NCBI GenBank assembly: GCA_012839895.1
Contig: DUML01000061.1
Coordinates: 1 to 35,888, forward strand
Reading direction: 5' to 3'
Length of the DNA stretch: 35,888 bases
DNA from: Peptococcaceae bacterium
GTDB taxonomy: Bacteria; Bacillota; Desulfitobacteriia; Desulfitobacteriales; Syntrophobotulaceae
In this document: in pieces, positions 7,476 through 16,224 of the stretch
Layout of the letters: each line of letters starts with the position of its first letter
How positions within the stretch are numbered: position 1 is the stretch's first letter
Notes under the pieces: model-generated
Told to the model about the DNA's origin: nothing
The model's database searches: none
Seen by the model: only the letters and a program-made list of their open reading frames with translations
Translations under genes and position numbers: made by a program

Positions 7476-9974
7476 GTGAGAAGTAATAAAAAAGTTTTCA
7501 TGCTATTAATAACTATTTTTCTGGTCGCGCTGTTGGCAGGGACATGTTTTGCCACTGAAACTCCCAAGAGATTGCAGGGAGAGAATAGGTATGAGACGGC
7601 TGTAGAAATATCTAAGGAAGGCTGGCCGAAAACTTCAGCATTTGTCGTGCTGGCCAGCGGTGAAAACTTTCCTGATGCTTTGTGTGCTGGTCCCTTGGCA
7701 AGCCTGTTTGACGCTCCTATTCTTTTAACCGGCAAGAATACTCTCGATTCTCGCACCAAGACAGAACTGCAGAGACTTAAGGCAGAAAATGTATTTATTA
7801 TAGGCGGGACGGGAGTCATTGCGGAGGCAGTTGAAAACCAATTACTAAACATGGGCCTAAGTGTTGAAAGAATAGCGGGACAGGATAGATATGAAACTTC
7901 CATTAAAATAGCCGAGTATATTTGTGAATGGTCGAAGGCCCAGGTAGGAGAGGTCTATGTGGTAAGCGGAGCGGACTTTGCGGACGCAGTCTCAGTATCT
8001 CCCATAGCCTCAAGTTCGTTTTCCCCGATAATTCTTGCCTGTCCCACTAACGTACCGGCTTTTGACGAGTATATAAAGGGTTTTGTAGGAGCGATAGCAG
8101 GAACAGCGTATATTGTCGGTGACAGCAGTACCGTAAGGGACAGTGTAGCCAATTTATTTCCTAACGCCATAAGGATCACAGGAACAGATAAGTACGAGAG
8201 AAATGCCGCTATAATCAATTATTTTGCCGATAAAATTGATTTTTCCAAGCCCTATATTGCAACCGGAGAAGCCTATCCTGATGCTTTGGCCGGCTCTGCT
8301 TTTATTGCTTCCAGATCTCAAGAAAAGACATCGCCGGTAATTCTTGTAGGTCGGACCTTGGCTTCTGCGACTAAAAATCTTATCAAGGACAAGCTCTCCC
8401 CCGAAAGTGAGCTAACTGTCCTGGGAGGACCCGGCGCTGTAAGCGAGAGCACTCTAAACAGTGTTGTTAACCTAATTAATGGAATTGAGGATGTGGATAG
8501 CAGTTTTGAAAAATTTCCCCAGTTTGAAACTGTTGATCTTGAAGGCAATAAAGTAACCAACAGTATCTTTGCGCAGCACAAATTAACACTGATAAATTAC
8601 TGGACTCCGACCTGTGCCGCTTCTAGGCAGGAGCTTCCTGAACTGCAGGAAATCAGCAAAAGGTATGCCTCGCAAGATGTGGCGGTAATCGGTACGGTGC
8701 TTCAGTCTGAAAAAAACGAAGCAATACATGAAATGAATAATGCCAAAGCTAATTTTAAAAATATCATCATGTCTAATTCCATGTATGATTTTTATGTTAA
8801 CAAGATTCGGGCAGTACCCTGTACGGTATATGTCAACAGCAACGGAGAAATAGTTGGCCAGATAGAAACGGGTGTACGTGCAGCTTCAGACCTTCAGCGG
8901 ACAATAAATAATTTGCTTGGTGGTAAGGTGAGCTCTTCCCCAGGGACTAACCAACAGGAAAAGCCAACGGAAACAATTGGTTCAGTTTTGTCAATACAGG
9001 AAATCAAAGCTAAGTGGAACAAGTACAAACCAGTCTTTTCCGGAAATCCATATATTGAAGAACCAAGTATTGTTGCTCCTCACAAAGCAGGCAAGGTGGC
9101 TCCGGGTTTGATCCAGGACGGAGTTAATATGGCCAATTTTGTACGATATCTGGCAGGACTTCCCGATGATCTGGTGGCAGATGAGACTCTGAACAACCAG
9201 GCCCAGCACGGAGCGGTTTTAAATGCTGTCCTAGGGCAATTGAACCACCTTCCGCCAAAACCTGCAGGCATGAGCGAAAGTTTCTATAACATTGGCTACA
9301 AGTCAGTTTCTTCCAGCAATTTATCTTATGCTTCGAAAAGTATATGGAGTAAAGATGATATAAGCTTAATTCCGGGGGACTCAGTTTCTTTGGCCGCCTC
9401 GGTAAAAAGTTATATGAAAGATAACAGCTTTTATAATATACAAACAGTGGGCCATCGCAGGTGGGTATTAAACCCGGCGCTTAAAAAAATCGGTTTTGGC
9501 TTTGCCCACAAAATAGATGAGCAGTATGGCTGGCTTTTTTTAGAACGCTATTCTGCAATGCAGGTTTTTGATACAAGCCGGACTGAAACGGTAAATTACG
9601 ATTACATTAAATGGCCAAACAGCGGGAATTTCCCAGTAGAGTTCTTTGCCGGCGAAGACCCTTGGTCTTTATCCCTAAACCCTGCCAAATACATGGCCCC
9701 GCAACTTGCCCAAGTGAAGGTTGAACTTCAGAGAAAGTCGGACGGCAAAGTTTGGATTTTTGATAAATCTGACAACCAGATTGTGGATGGACAGGACTAC
9801 TTTAATGTTAACAATGACGGATATGGAGTGAGTTACTGTCTGATTTTCCGTCCGGGGGATGTAGGCAGCTATAAAAACGGTGACGTTTTTGACGTTAAAA
9901 TTACAGGTCTTAAGGATAAAAGCGGTAAAAGCGTTGAAATAAAATATTCTGTCCAGTTTTTCAATTTAGAATAA
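7476..9974 (+). CDS. Secreted CWB2-thioredoxin-like-CAP fusion protein
   Basis: This 832-residue protein has a signal peptide ending near residue 26. Three cell-wall-binding type 2 repeats (CWB2) span about 30-337, with cores RLQGENRYETAVEIS, RIAGQDRYETSIKIA and RITGTDKYERNAAII. A TlpA/AhpC-like thioredoxin fold follows at 345-482. Its active site reads WTPTCAAS, so Cys380 is present and the usual second cysteine is Ser383; the cis-Pro loop reads VPCT, placing Cys449 beside it. After a Pro/Ser linker, a CAP/SCP domain covers about 505-690, with His578 in AQHGA and His660 in GHRRWVLNP. The C-terminus may be another beta domain. GTG 7476 follows AGGAGGG. CWB2 implies non-covalent attachment to a wall polymer. 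Confidence 0.85.
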   Translation: MRSNKKVFMLLITIFLVALLAGTCFATETPKRLQGENRYETAVEISKEGWPKTSAFVVLASGENFPDALCAGPLASLFDAPILLTGKNTLDSRTKTELQRLKAENVFIIGGTGVIAEAVENQLLNMGLSVERIAGQDRYETSIKIAEYICEWSKAQVGEVYVVSGADFADAVSVSPIASSSFSPIILACPTNVPAFDEYIKGFVGAIAGTAYIVGDSSTVRDSVANLFPNAIRITGTDKYERNAAIINYFADKIDFSKPYIATGEAYPDALAGSAFIASRSQEKTSPVILVGRTLASATKNLIKDKLSPESELTVLGGPGAVSESTLNSVVNLINGIEDVDSSFEKFPQFETVDLEGNKVTNSIFAQHKLTLINYWTPTCAASRQELPELQEISKRYASQDVAVIGTVLQSEKNEAIHEMNNAKANFKNIIMSNSMYDFYVNKIRAVPCTVYVNSNGEIVGQIETGVRAASDLQRTINNLLGGKVSSSPGTNQQEKPTETIGSVLSIQEIKAKWNKYKPVFSGNPYIEEPSIVAPHKAGKVAPGLIQDGVNMANFVRYLAGLPDDLVADETLNNQAQHGAVLNAVLGQLNHLPPKPAGMSESFYNIGYKSVSSSNLSYASKSIWSKDDISLIPGDSVSLAASVKSYMKDNSFYNIQTVGHRRWVLNPALKKIGFGFAHKIDEQYGWLFLERYSAMQVFDTSRTETVNYDYIKWPNSGNFPVEFFAGEDPWSLSLNPAKYMAPQLAQVKVELQRKSDGKVWIFDKSDNQIVDGQDYFNVNNDGYGVSYCLIFRPGDVGSYKNGDVFDVKITGLKDKSGKSVEIKYSVQFFNLE

Positions 9975-10200
9975 TTAGAATAAAAGATTTTGCATGTTGA
10001 AAAGCAAGAAGTTATAGCAGAGACAGGGAATGTAACAGAAAGGTAAAGATACAGAAATAAAGATACAATGATAAAAAGATAAAGACCCAGAGATAAAGAG
10101 ACAGGCGCTAAGGACGCAGAGATAATAACGTAGAGCGAAAGCAAAAAGAATAAAAAAGAGAAAGCAAACAGAAAGACGAAAAAGAGAGGAGCGGTTTTCC
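9975..10200 (+). other. Purine-rich intergenic leader with GATAAAGA-like repeats
   Basis: About 170 bases are almost all A and G on the plus strand, with recurring AGATACA, AGATAAAG and CAGAGATAA words. Long open frames on the opposite strand here are only the pyrimidine-rich complement and encode Leu/Phe/Ser runs. I see no terminator after the preceding gene and no good promoter. GAGAGGAG near 10190 supplies the ribosome-binding site for the next gene. Confidence 0.5.
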
Positions 10201-10989
10201 ATGGAATCAATTCTTATCGGCTTGCTTTTAATTGCCGGAGGGGTTTTTAGCAGTGTTTTTGTAAGCAAAAAAATTAAAAACAAAAATATTGAAATTCAAT
10301 ATATGAGGACTTCCACTATCGGTGAGGTAGAAGAAACATTAAAAGAAAACGAGGCAAGCGGGCTGCAAGGTTATCGTGAGTATGTGGAACTAAAAGGAGT
10401 AGCAGACGTGGAAACACCCCAGGAGACACCTTTCAGCAAACGCCGGGTGGCATATTACGAGGCGGATTTGTACCAGGTATATGAAGAATTGCATACTTAC
10501 CAGGATGATAAAGGCAAGACTCAGCAGAAAATGGAAAGAAGGGAATCAAGAATATCCAACCAAAAGAGCTCAGGAAATCTTATCTTAAAAGATCCGCAAA
10601 GCGGAGAACAGGCTTATATTCGTTTAACTCAAATGGGAATGCAGCTGGATACTATCAAGGATTTTGATAAGTTTGAGCCCCAAAATATGATGCAGCAATA
10701 CAGTTTCTTTAACGCTTTAAGATTTACCCCTATGGGCTCAAGAACATTAGGATATAGAATGACGGAAAAAATTATACCTCTTGGCCATTCTCTTTATGTT
10801 TTGGGAGAAGCTTATCTGGAAAACGGAAGGCTTTATATTGAGAAACCCGCAGATAGTAAAAAACCTTTTATAGTTTCGGTCAAAAATGAATCTGAATTGG
10901 TCCAAAGCAACAAACTTAAAGCAAATCTGGCTTTTGTCGGGGGAATTGCTTTGGGCTTGATAGGAATTTTTGTTATGTTATTTGGCTAG
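10201..10989 (+). CDS. GIDE-domain membrane protein
   Basis: This is a 262-residue protein with a transmembrane helix at each end (about 3-22 and 240-261). The soluble middle matches the GIDE fold: an SGLQGYREYVELKGVAD segment, then RRVAYYEADL, a LILKDPQSGEQAYI strand, and GYRMTEKIIPLGHSLYVLGE. GIDE is named from the mitochondrial ligase MULAN. Bacterial members, including this one, lack the RING domain, so the database label E3 ubiquitin ligase should not be taken as a function. It probably faces the membrane surface. ATG 10201 has AGGAG about 11 bases upstream. It is the last gene of the envelope group and is followed by a terminator. Confidence 0.75.
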   Translation: MESILIGLLLIAGGVFSSVFVSKKIKNKNIEIQYMRTSTIGEVEETLKENEASGLQGYREYVELKGVADVETPQETPFSKRRVAYYEADLYQVYEELHTYQDDKGKTQQKMERRESRISNQKSSGNLILKDPQSGEQAYIRLTQMGMQLDTIKDFDKFEPQNMMQQYSFFNALRFTPMGSRTLGYRMTEKIIPLGHSLYVLGEAYLENGRLYIEKPADSKKPFIVSVKNESELVQSNKLKANLAFVGGIALGLIGIFVMLFG

Positions 10990-11078
10990 GTTTACCGTCA
11001 ACACAATCTGTTAATGCCATCTGTTAATTTTGACAGATATGATACTATACTTAGGGAAAACTGTTTAAGAATAAAAAG

Positions 11079-11109
11079 AAGGCTCTGCCTTTAAAAGCGG
11101 AGCCTTTTT
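11079..11109. terminator. Bidirectional intrinsic terminator between GIDE gene and hcp
   Basis: The stem AAGGCTCTGC (11079-11088) pairs with GCGGAGCCTT (11097-11106) with one G-U pair and an 8-base loop. T-rich tracts follow on both strands: TTTTT on plus, TTCTTTTT on minus. It suits the convergent genes on either side. Confidence 0.85.
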
Positions 11110-11191
11110 GGAGGAAGAGAGGTCTCAGTTTATGAGGGGTGGAAGGTAGGTGCACAATTATCTTTAGGAGGGTTTTGGGGTTAATTATAGA

Positions 11192-12835
11192 TTAGCCAAT
11201 CATGGAGACTAAATCTTCTTCAACAGTGGAAATAGTACCGATTCCAAAGGTATCTACCAAGGTTTTGGCTACATTAGGCGAGAGGAAACCGGGAAGAGTC
11301 GGTCCAAGATGAATATTTTTAACTCCCAGGTGCAGGAGAGCAAGTAAGACTAAGACCGCTTTTTGTTCATACCAGGCAATATTATAGACAATCGGCAATT
11401 GATTAATATCCTCAAGGCTAAAGACTTCTTTTAGTTTCAGGGCAATTACGGCCAGGCTGTAGGAGTCGTTGCATTGCCCGGCATCCAGTACTCTGGGAAT
11501 GCCACCGATATCGCCAAGGTCGAGTTTATTATATTTGTATTTGGCACAACCGGCTGTTAAAATCACTGTGTCTTTGGGCAGGGCAGCGGCGAAATCAGTA
11601 TAATAATTCCTGCTTTTCATCCGGCCATCGCAACCGGCCATAACCACAAATTTCTTGATTGCTCCGGATTTTACAGCTTCTACAACTTTGTCCGCTAAAG
11701 CCAGAACTTGCTGGTGGGCGAAACCGCCGACAATAGTGCCATTTTCCAGTTCGGTCGGAGGCGGGCAGGTTTTAGCCATTTCAATCAAGGCAGAAAAATC
11801 TTTAGGTTCGTTGCCTTCCCGATCAGGAATATGTTTAACACCTTCAAAGCCGACGATGCTGGTGGTCCAAAGTCTATCTTTGTAGCTGTCTTTTGGCGGG
11901 ATAAGGCAGTTGGTGGTCATAAGAATAGGTCCGTTAAATTTCTCAAATTCTTCTCCTTGTTTCCACCAGGCGTTACCGTAGTTGCCAATAAAGTGAGGAT
12001 ACTTTTTAAAAGCCGGATAGTAATGGGCAGGGAGCATTTCTCCGTGGGTGTATACATCGACACCGGTGCCTTCGGTTTGTTTCAGGAGTTCTTCCAGGTC
12101 TTTAAGATCGTGACCGCTGATTAAAATTCCAGGATTAGTGCCAACACCGGTCTTAACTGTGGTTATTTCGGGTGCGCCGTAGGTTTCTGTGTTGGCTTTA
12201 TCCAATAAGGCTAAGGTAGTTACTCCCATCTTTCCGGTTTCCAAAATCAAACCTACGAGGTCATTGGCAGTTAGAGAGTCGTCGAGAGTAGCTGCAAGAG
12301 CTTTTTGAATGAAGGCGGTTATTTCCGGATCTTTATAGCCAAGAACAAAAGCATGATGGTAATAAGCAGCCATACCTTTGATTCCATAAGTTAAGAGTTC
12401 TCTTAAAGAGCGGATATCTTCGTTTTCGGTTGCGAGAACACCGACGGTACTTGCTTTGGCTATTAAATCTTCTTCAGAGGTTGGTTCCCAGGTGGCTGCT
12501 TCAGGTGCGTCGGTAATTTCTACTCCGGCTTGTTGGAGCTGAATTTGGAGGGAATCTTTTAAACGTAAGCCTTCGCGAATTTTATCAAGTATTGCTGTTT
12601 TGTCAAAGTTAACATTGGTCAAAGTCATAAATAAGCTTTCTACCGGGTATATTTCTGCAAATTCGTTTTTGAGACCATTTTCACGAGCTTTTACTGCATA
12701 ATAACTTACACCTTTGGTTACATAAACCAGCAAATCTTGAAGGTTAGCCACTTCGGCTGGTTTTCCGCAAACACCTACGCGGGTGCAGCCTTTACCCCCT
12801 GCAGTTTCCTGACATTGAAAACAGAACATGGACAT
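11192..12835 (-). CDS. hcp: Hybrid cluster protein (hydroxylamine reductase)
   Basis: This 547-residue protein is full length for a prismane/hybrid cluster protein. The N-terminal cysteines Cys5, Cys8, Cys17 and Cys23 (CX2C-X8-C-X5-C) bind the FeS cluster. Hybrid-cluster ligand motifs follow in order: [37 protein letters not shown] and WYEQKA. The protein is cytosolic and reduces hydroxylamine or, more likely in vivo, nitric oxide. The ribosome-binding site AAAAGGAGG ends about 7 bases before ATG 12835. No hcr reductase gene is adjacent. Upstream lies a candidate promoter with a palindromic operator, consistent with control by a CRP/FNR-type nitrosative-stress regulator. Confidence 0.96.
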   Translation of the reverse strand: MSMFCFQCQETAGGKGCTRVGVCGKPAEVANLQDLLVYVTKGVSYYAVKARENGLKNEFAEIYPVESLFMTLTNVNFDKTAILDKIREGLRLKDSLQIQLQQAGVEITDAPEAATWEPTSEEDLIAKASTVGVLATENEDIRSLRELLTYGIKGMAAYYHHAFVLGYKDPEITAFIQKALAATLDDSLTANDLVGLILETGKMGVTTLALLDKANTETYGAPEITTVKTGVGTNPGILISGHDLKDLEELLKQTEGTGVDVYTHGEMLPAHYYPAFKKYPHFIGNYGNAWWKQGEEFEKFNGPILMTTNCLIPPKDSYKDRLWTTSIVGFEGVKHIPDREGNEPKDFSALIEMAKTCPPPTELENGTIVGGFAHQQVLALADKVVEAVKSGAIKKFVVMAGCDGRMKSRNYYTDFAAALPKDTVILTAGCAKYKYNKLDLGDIGGIPRVLDAGQCNDSYSLAVIALKLKEVFSLEDINQLPIVYNIAWYEQKAVLVLLALLHLGVKNIHLGPTLPGFLSPNVAKTLVDTFGIGTISTVEEDLVSMIG

Positions 12836-12886
12836 AGTTTTTCCTCCTTTTAAATTTTTTCCGTAATTTGTCCTTTGTTGGTTTTA

Positions 12887-12892
12887 ATTCTA
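12887..12892 (-). promoter_or_regulatory. Candidate -10 element of hcp promoter
   Basis: On the minus strand the sequence reads TAGAAT, 51 bp before the hcp start. No -35 hexamer is recognisable at the normal spacing (CCGCCA), as expected for an activator-dependent promoter. Counting from this -10, the operator palindrome is centred at -41.5. Confidence 0.5.
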
Positions 12893-12913
12893 CACGGAAA
12901 GGATAATCTTGGC

Positions 12914-12929
12914 GGTAACATATGTTACC
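12914..12929. promoter_or_regulatory. Perfect 16-bp palindromic operator upstream of hcp
   Basis: GGTAACATATGTTACC is perfectly self-complementary. Its edge is 21 bp from the candidate -10, which centres it at -41.5, the class II position for CRP/FNR-family activators. A further half site GGTAACC follows at about 12940-12946. HcpR or a related NO-responsive regulator is the natural candidate; that is inference from the hcp target. Confidence 0.6.
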
Positions 12930-12946
12930 ATTTGCAGGGGGTAACC

Positions 12947-13258
12947 ATTATGATGTCTGTCAGAAGAAATAGAAACTCTCCCTGTTAAGTTGAGAAAAAG
13001 TTGCTTAAGTAAAAAATTCTTTAACGATTTAAACTAGAAATATAAAAAAATAGAATAAATTCTTCTGATTCACAGTTTTCAAAATTAAAAAGAAAATTTT
13101 AAGAAAAAAATGACAAGGAAAATAGCTTTTTGTAACGAATTTATATAACTAGATATTTTTGCCTTAAATTCTTGCTTTTTGGTTTAAAATATAACGATTA
13201 AGATTTGAAAAGGATGAAATTTAAGATTGATTAAGATTATTCAAAGAAGGAATTTTCG
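12947..13258. other. AT-rich intergenic region between hcp and diguanylate cyclase
   Basis: No coding frame is supported here. The stretch is AT-rich with many A and T runs. TTGTAA near 13130 with an ATATTT 17 bp later could be a weak promoter for the cyclase, but I do not rely on it. No riboswitch consensus for cyclic-di-GMP is recognisable. Confidence 0.4.
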
Positions 13259-14377
13259 TTGTTTGTAAATTGGTGGAAAAGAATAATCGGCAATAATTTG
13301 AAAACTGTCTGCGCCCTGGGGGTTTTGCTGATTGTCTTTCTTACTATGATTGTTTTTTTAGATGCCCGGGTCAGGTGTTATTTTACTCTACCCATATTTT
13401 TGGGAGTTTTCTATATCTTGTTCAGGGCGAACCAACTGCTGCGCCGGGAAATTGATAATTACAAGCAAACGCAAAAGGCCCTTGCTTACAGTGAATCATT
13501 ATTTAGAGGTATTTTTAATAACGCTTCAGCAGGTATTTCCCTTTTGAACCGGGAAGGTAAATACCGGCATTGCAATTTGACTCTCTGCCGGATGTTAGGG
13601 TATAGCGAAGAGGAGCTGAAAAATAAAAGTTTTCATGAGATTACATTTCCGGCAGATTTGGAGCTTAGCATTAAGTATTGGCAAGATATTTGGGAAGGGC
13701 GAAGATCTTCAGTTAGCTTTGAAAAAAGATTTATATGTAAGAATGGGGATATTCTCTGGGCCGAAGCAAACATATCTGCTATACGGGGAGAAGGAGCTGA
13801 GGTAACAGATGCCATTGCGGTTATAATTGATATATCTGTGCGAAAGAGGATGGAAGAAGAACTGAGACACCAAGCAACTACTGATTTTCTAACCGGTGCA
13901 GATAATAGACGGGCTTTTATGCAAAAAACAAAGGAAGAGTTCGTCAGGGCTAGGCGCTATAAAAGAGGGCTGGCTCTATTGTTATTAGATATTGATAAAT
14001 TTAAAGAAGTAAACGATTGTTATGGCCATTTGGTGGGGGACCGTATCCTTAGAGAAGTAGTAAAAGCCTGCAGATCAATATTACGTCAAACGGATATTTT
14101 AGCTCGGATCGGCGGGGAAGAGTTCGCCGCTATCCTCTTAGAGTCGGATCTGGCCAAGGCTAAGACCGTAGCCTTAAGGATCCAGGAAAAAATTAAAGAA
14201 ACTATTGTCATTTCAGGTGACTCAAAAGTTCAAGTCACTGTAAGTATTGGTATTGCCACCCTAAAAGATGAAGATTTTAGTTTGGAAGATACTTTCAAAA
14301 GAGCGGATGCTGCGCTCTATTTAGCTAAGGAATCAGGCCGGAATAGAATAGTTACTGAACAAGAAGTAGCAAAATAA
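13259..14377 (+). CDS. Membrane-anchored PAS-GGDEF diguanylate cyclase
   Basis: This is a 372-residue protein. Two hydrophobic helices lie near 16-34 and 41-56. A PAS domain follows at about 77-200 (LFRGIFNNASAGISLLNREG through VIIDISVRKRMEEEL), then a GGDEF domain at about 205-367. The active-site motif is GGEEF at 285-289. An RxxD product-inhibition site, Arg276 to Asp279, sits exactly five residues before it. The enzyme should make cyclic-di-GMP from two GTP and be feedback-inhibited, with activity set by the PAS ligand or redox state. The TTG start at 13259 follows GAAGGA by about 8 bases. It stands alone, 424 bp from the divergent hcp. Confidence 0.92.
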   Translation: MFVNWWKRIIGNNLKTVCALGVLLIVFLTMIVFLDARVRCYFTLPIFLGVFYILFRANQLLRREIDNYKQTQKALAYSESLFRGIFNNASAGISLLNREGKYRHCNLTLCRMLGYSEEELKNKSFHEITFPADLELSIKYWQDIWEGRRSSVSFEKRFICKNGDILWAEANISAIRGEGAEVTDAIAVIIDISVRKRMEEELRHQATTDFLTGADNRRAFMQKTKEEFVRARRYKRGLALLLLDIDKFKEVNDCYGHLVGDRILREVVKACRSILRQTDILARIGGEEFAAILLESDLAKAKTVALRIQEKIKETIVISGDSKVQVTVSIGIATLKDEDFSLEDTFKRADAALYLAKESGRNRIVTEQEVAK

Positions 14378-14542
14378 AGCGCTTCCGCGGAGAAAGGGGT
14401 TGGCAGTAACTGTTTATCGGGAAAATGGCTTATATTTATGGTTTAACCTTAACCTGCAGTGATAAGGGTGAATAAATTAGGTTAAAACTAAAAAAAATAG
14501 GCTATTAGCGAGTGTTATATTTTTTTCCGGGAAGGGATATAA

Positions 14543-16153
14543 ATGGCTCAGAATTGGCAAAGGTTTTGCCGATACCTTTTTGATGATGAAGATCTTGGGC
14601 TGCAAATTGATATCAGCAAGGTAAATTTTGAGGAAGATTACCTGGCCATGATGCAACCCAAGTTGGAGATTGTTTATACCGGGATCAGGGCCTTGGAAAA
14701 CGGAGATATTGCCAACCCTGATGAAAAACGGATGGTAGGTCATTATTGGTTGCGTAACCCTGAACTTGCTCCCACCGCGAGTATCAGGGAAGAAATTAAA
14801 TCTGTCGGGAAATCAATTCGAGAATTTACCCAAAAAATTCATAAGGGACTTGTGACCGGAGAGAGAGGCCGTCCTTTCCGGAATGTTTTAGTTATTGGGA
14901 TCGGCGGCTCCAGCCTGGGACCGCGTTTTGTGGCTGAGGCCTTGGGAAGCTCCGGGGATAAAACCAAAATGTATTTCTTAGATAATACAGACCCGGATGG
15001 TATGGATCGGGTCCTGGAACCATTGCAAGAGGAATTAGATGCTACTTTAACAATAGTAATCTCAAAGAGCGGCGGAACAATTGAAACGAGGAACGGGATG
15101 GAGGAAGTACGGCGCTTTTATCAAGCTAGGGGCCTGGATTTTACAAAGCATGCTGTTAGCATTACTCAGGCAGGAAGCAAATTAGACGTGCTTAGTTCCA
15201 AAGAAAAATGGCTGCAGGCTTTCCCTATGTGGGATTGGGTAGGAGGAAGAACTTCAGTTTTTTCGGCTGTAGGCCTTTTACCTTTAGCTTTGCAGGGACT
15301 AGATATCGACCTCTTTCTGGCAGGCGCCAGAAAATGCGACGAGCTAACCCGTCGTCAAGAAACAAGAGAAAATCCGGCTGCTCTCCTGGCTTTAATGTGG
15401 TATAAACTCACTTCCGGCCAAGGCGGTAAGCAAATGGTTATGCTTCCTTATAAGGACAGGCTGGAACTGTTTACCAAATATCTTCAACAGCTTATTATGG
15501 AATCTCTAGGTAAAGAAAAGGATCTTAACGGAAAAGTAGTCCAGCAAGGAATTACGGTTTTGGGAAACAAAGGTTCTACCGACCAGCATTCTTACTTGCA
15601 GCAACTGTTGGATGGACCGGACAATTTTTTTGTTACTTTCATTGAAGTTTTAAAGGACAGACAGGGGAACTCCCCTTTGATTGCTGAAGACAGTACCAGT
15701 GGGGATTATTTGCAGGCTTTTTACCTGGGGACAAGAAAGGCTCTGACCCAAAAGGGCAGAGAGTCTATTACCATAACAATTGACCGGGTTACGGAGTATT
15801 CGGTGGGAGCACTTATTGCCTTGTATGAAAGGGCAGTAAGCATTTATGCTTTGCTGGTTAATATCAACGCTTACCACCAGCCGGCTGTAGAACTGGGCAA
15901 AAAGGGCGCCGGAGAGGTCATTGCCCTGAAAAATCAGGCTGTGAGCTTTTTACGCTCCCATCCAAACCAAGAATACAGTCTCATGGAAATAGCTAATGAA
16001 CTGGAAAGGAATCTTGGGCAAAAAATAGATTTAGAGACTTTATTTAAGGTTCTGCAGCATGCAGCCACTAACCCTGACCATGGTATTCAATCATTCTGTC
16101 AAAAAGGTCTAATTAAACCTTGCGATAAATTCTTTTATAGGGTAAAAGGCTAA
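14543..16153 (+). CDS. pgi: Glucose-6-phosphate isomerase
   Basis: This 536-residue enzyme interconverts glucose 6-phosphate and fructose 6-phosphate. Two SIS domains are visible. The first carries VLVIGIGGSSLGPRFVAEAL and TIVISKSGGTIETRNGM; the second carries GGRTSVFSAVGLLPLALQG and GNKGSTDQHSYLQQLLDGP. Its length and C-terminal extension (after about 465, including SLMEIANELERN and ending KPCDKFFYRVKG) resemble the longer, cyanobacterial-like form, not the roughly 450-residue Bacillus form. ATG 14543 follows AAGGGATATAA. The phosphohexomutase starts 71 bp later, so the two form a sugar-phosphate operon linking glycolysis to glucose 1-phosphate. Confidence 0.95.
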   Translation: MAQNWQRFCRYLFDDEDLGLQIDISKVNFEEDYLAMMQPKLEIVYTGIRALENGDIANPDEKRMVGHYWLRNPELAPTASIREEIKSVGKSIREFTQKIHKGLVTGERGRPFRNVLVIGIGGSSLGPRFVAEALGSSGDKTKMYFLDNTDPDGMDRVLEPLQEELDATLTIVISKSGGTIETRNGMEEVRRFYQARGLDFTKHAVSITQAGSKLDVLSSKEKWLQAFPMWDWVGGRTSVFSAVGLLPLALQGLDIDLFLAGARKCDELTRRQETRENPAALLALMWYKLTSGQGGKQMVMLPYKDRLELFTKYLQQLIMESLGKEKDLNGKVVQQGITVLGNKGSTDQHSYLQQLLDGPDNFFVTFIEVLKDRQGNSPLIAEDSTSGDYLQAFYLGTRKALTQKGRESITITIDRVTEYSVGALIALYERAVSIYALLVNINAYHQPAVELGKKGAGEVIALKNQAVSFLRSHPNQEYSLMEIANELERNLGQKIDLETLFKVLQHAATNPDHGIQSFCQKGLIKPCDKFFYRVKG

Positions 16154-16224
16154 AGCTAATTGTAATGGAAAGGATTGGAAATATATAAGATTTTTTCAAA
16201 AAGTTTAGGCGAGGGGATGATAAT

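Noticed and set aside
9869-10283. Long minus-strand open frames over the purine tract
   Set aside because: They encode low-complexity Leu/Phe/Ser runs, overlap real genes at both ends and lack ribosome-binding sites; they are the complement of a polypurine stretch.
11030-11051. TTGACA followed by TATACT after the GIDE gene
   Set aside because: The spacing is only 10 bp and the only thing downstream on that strand is a terminator.
12947-13258. Cyclic-di-GMP riboswitch before the diguanylate cyclase
   Set aside because: The region is featureless AT-rich sequence without the conserved aptamer core.
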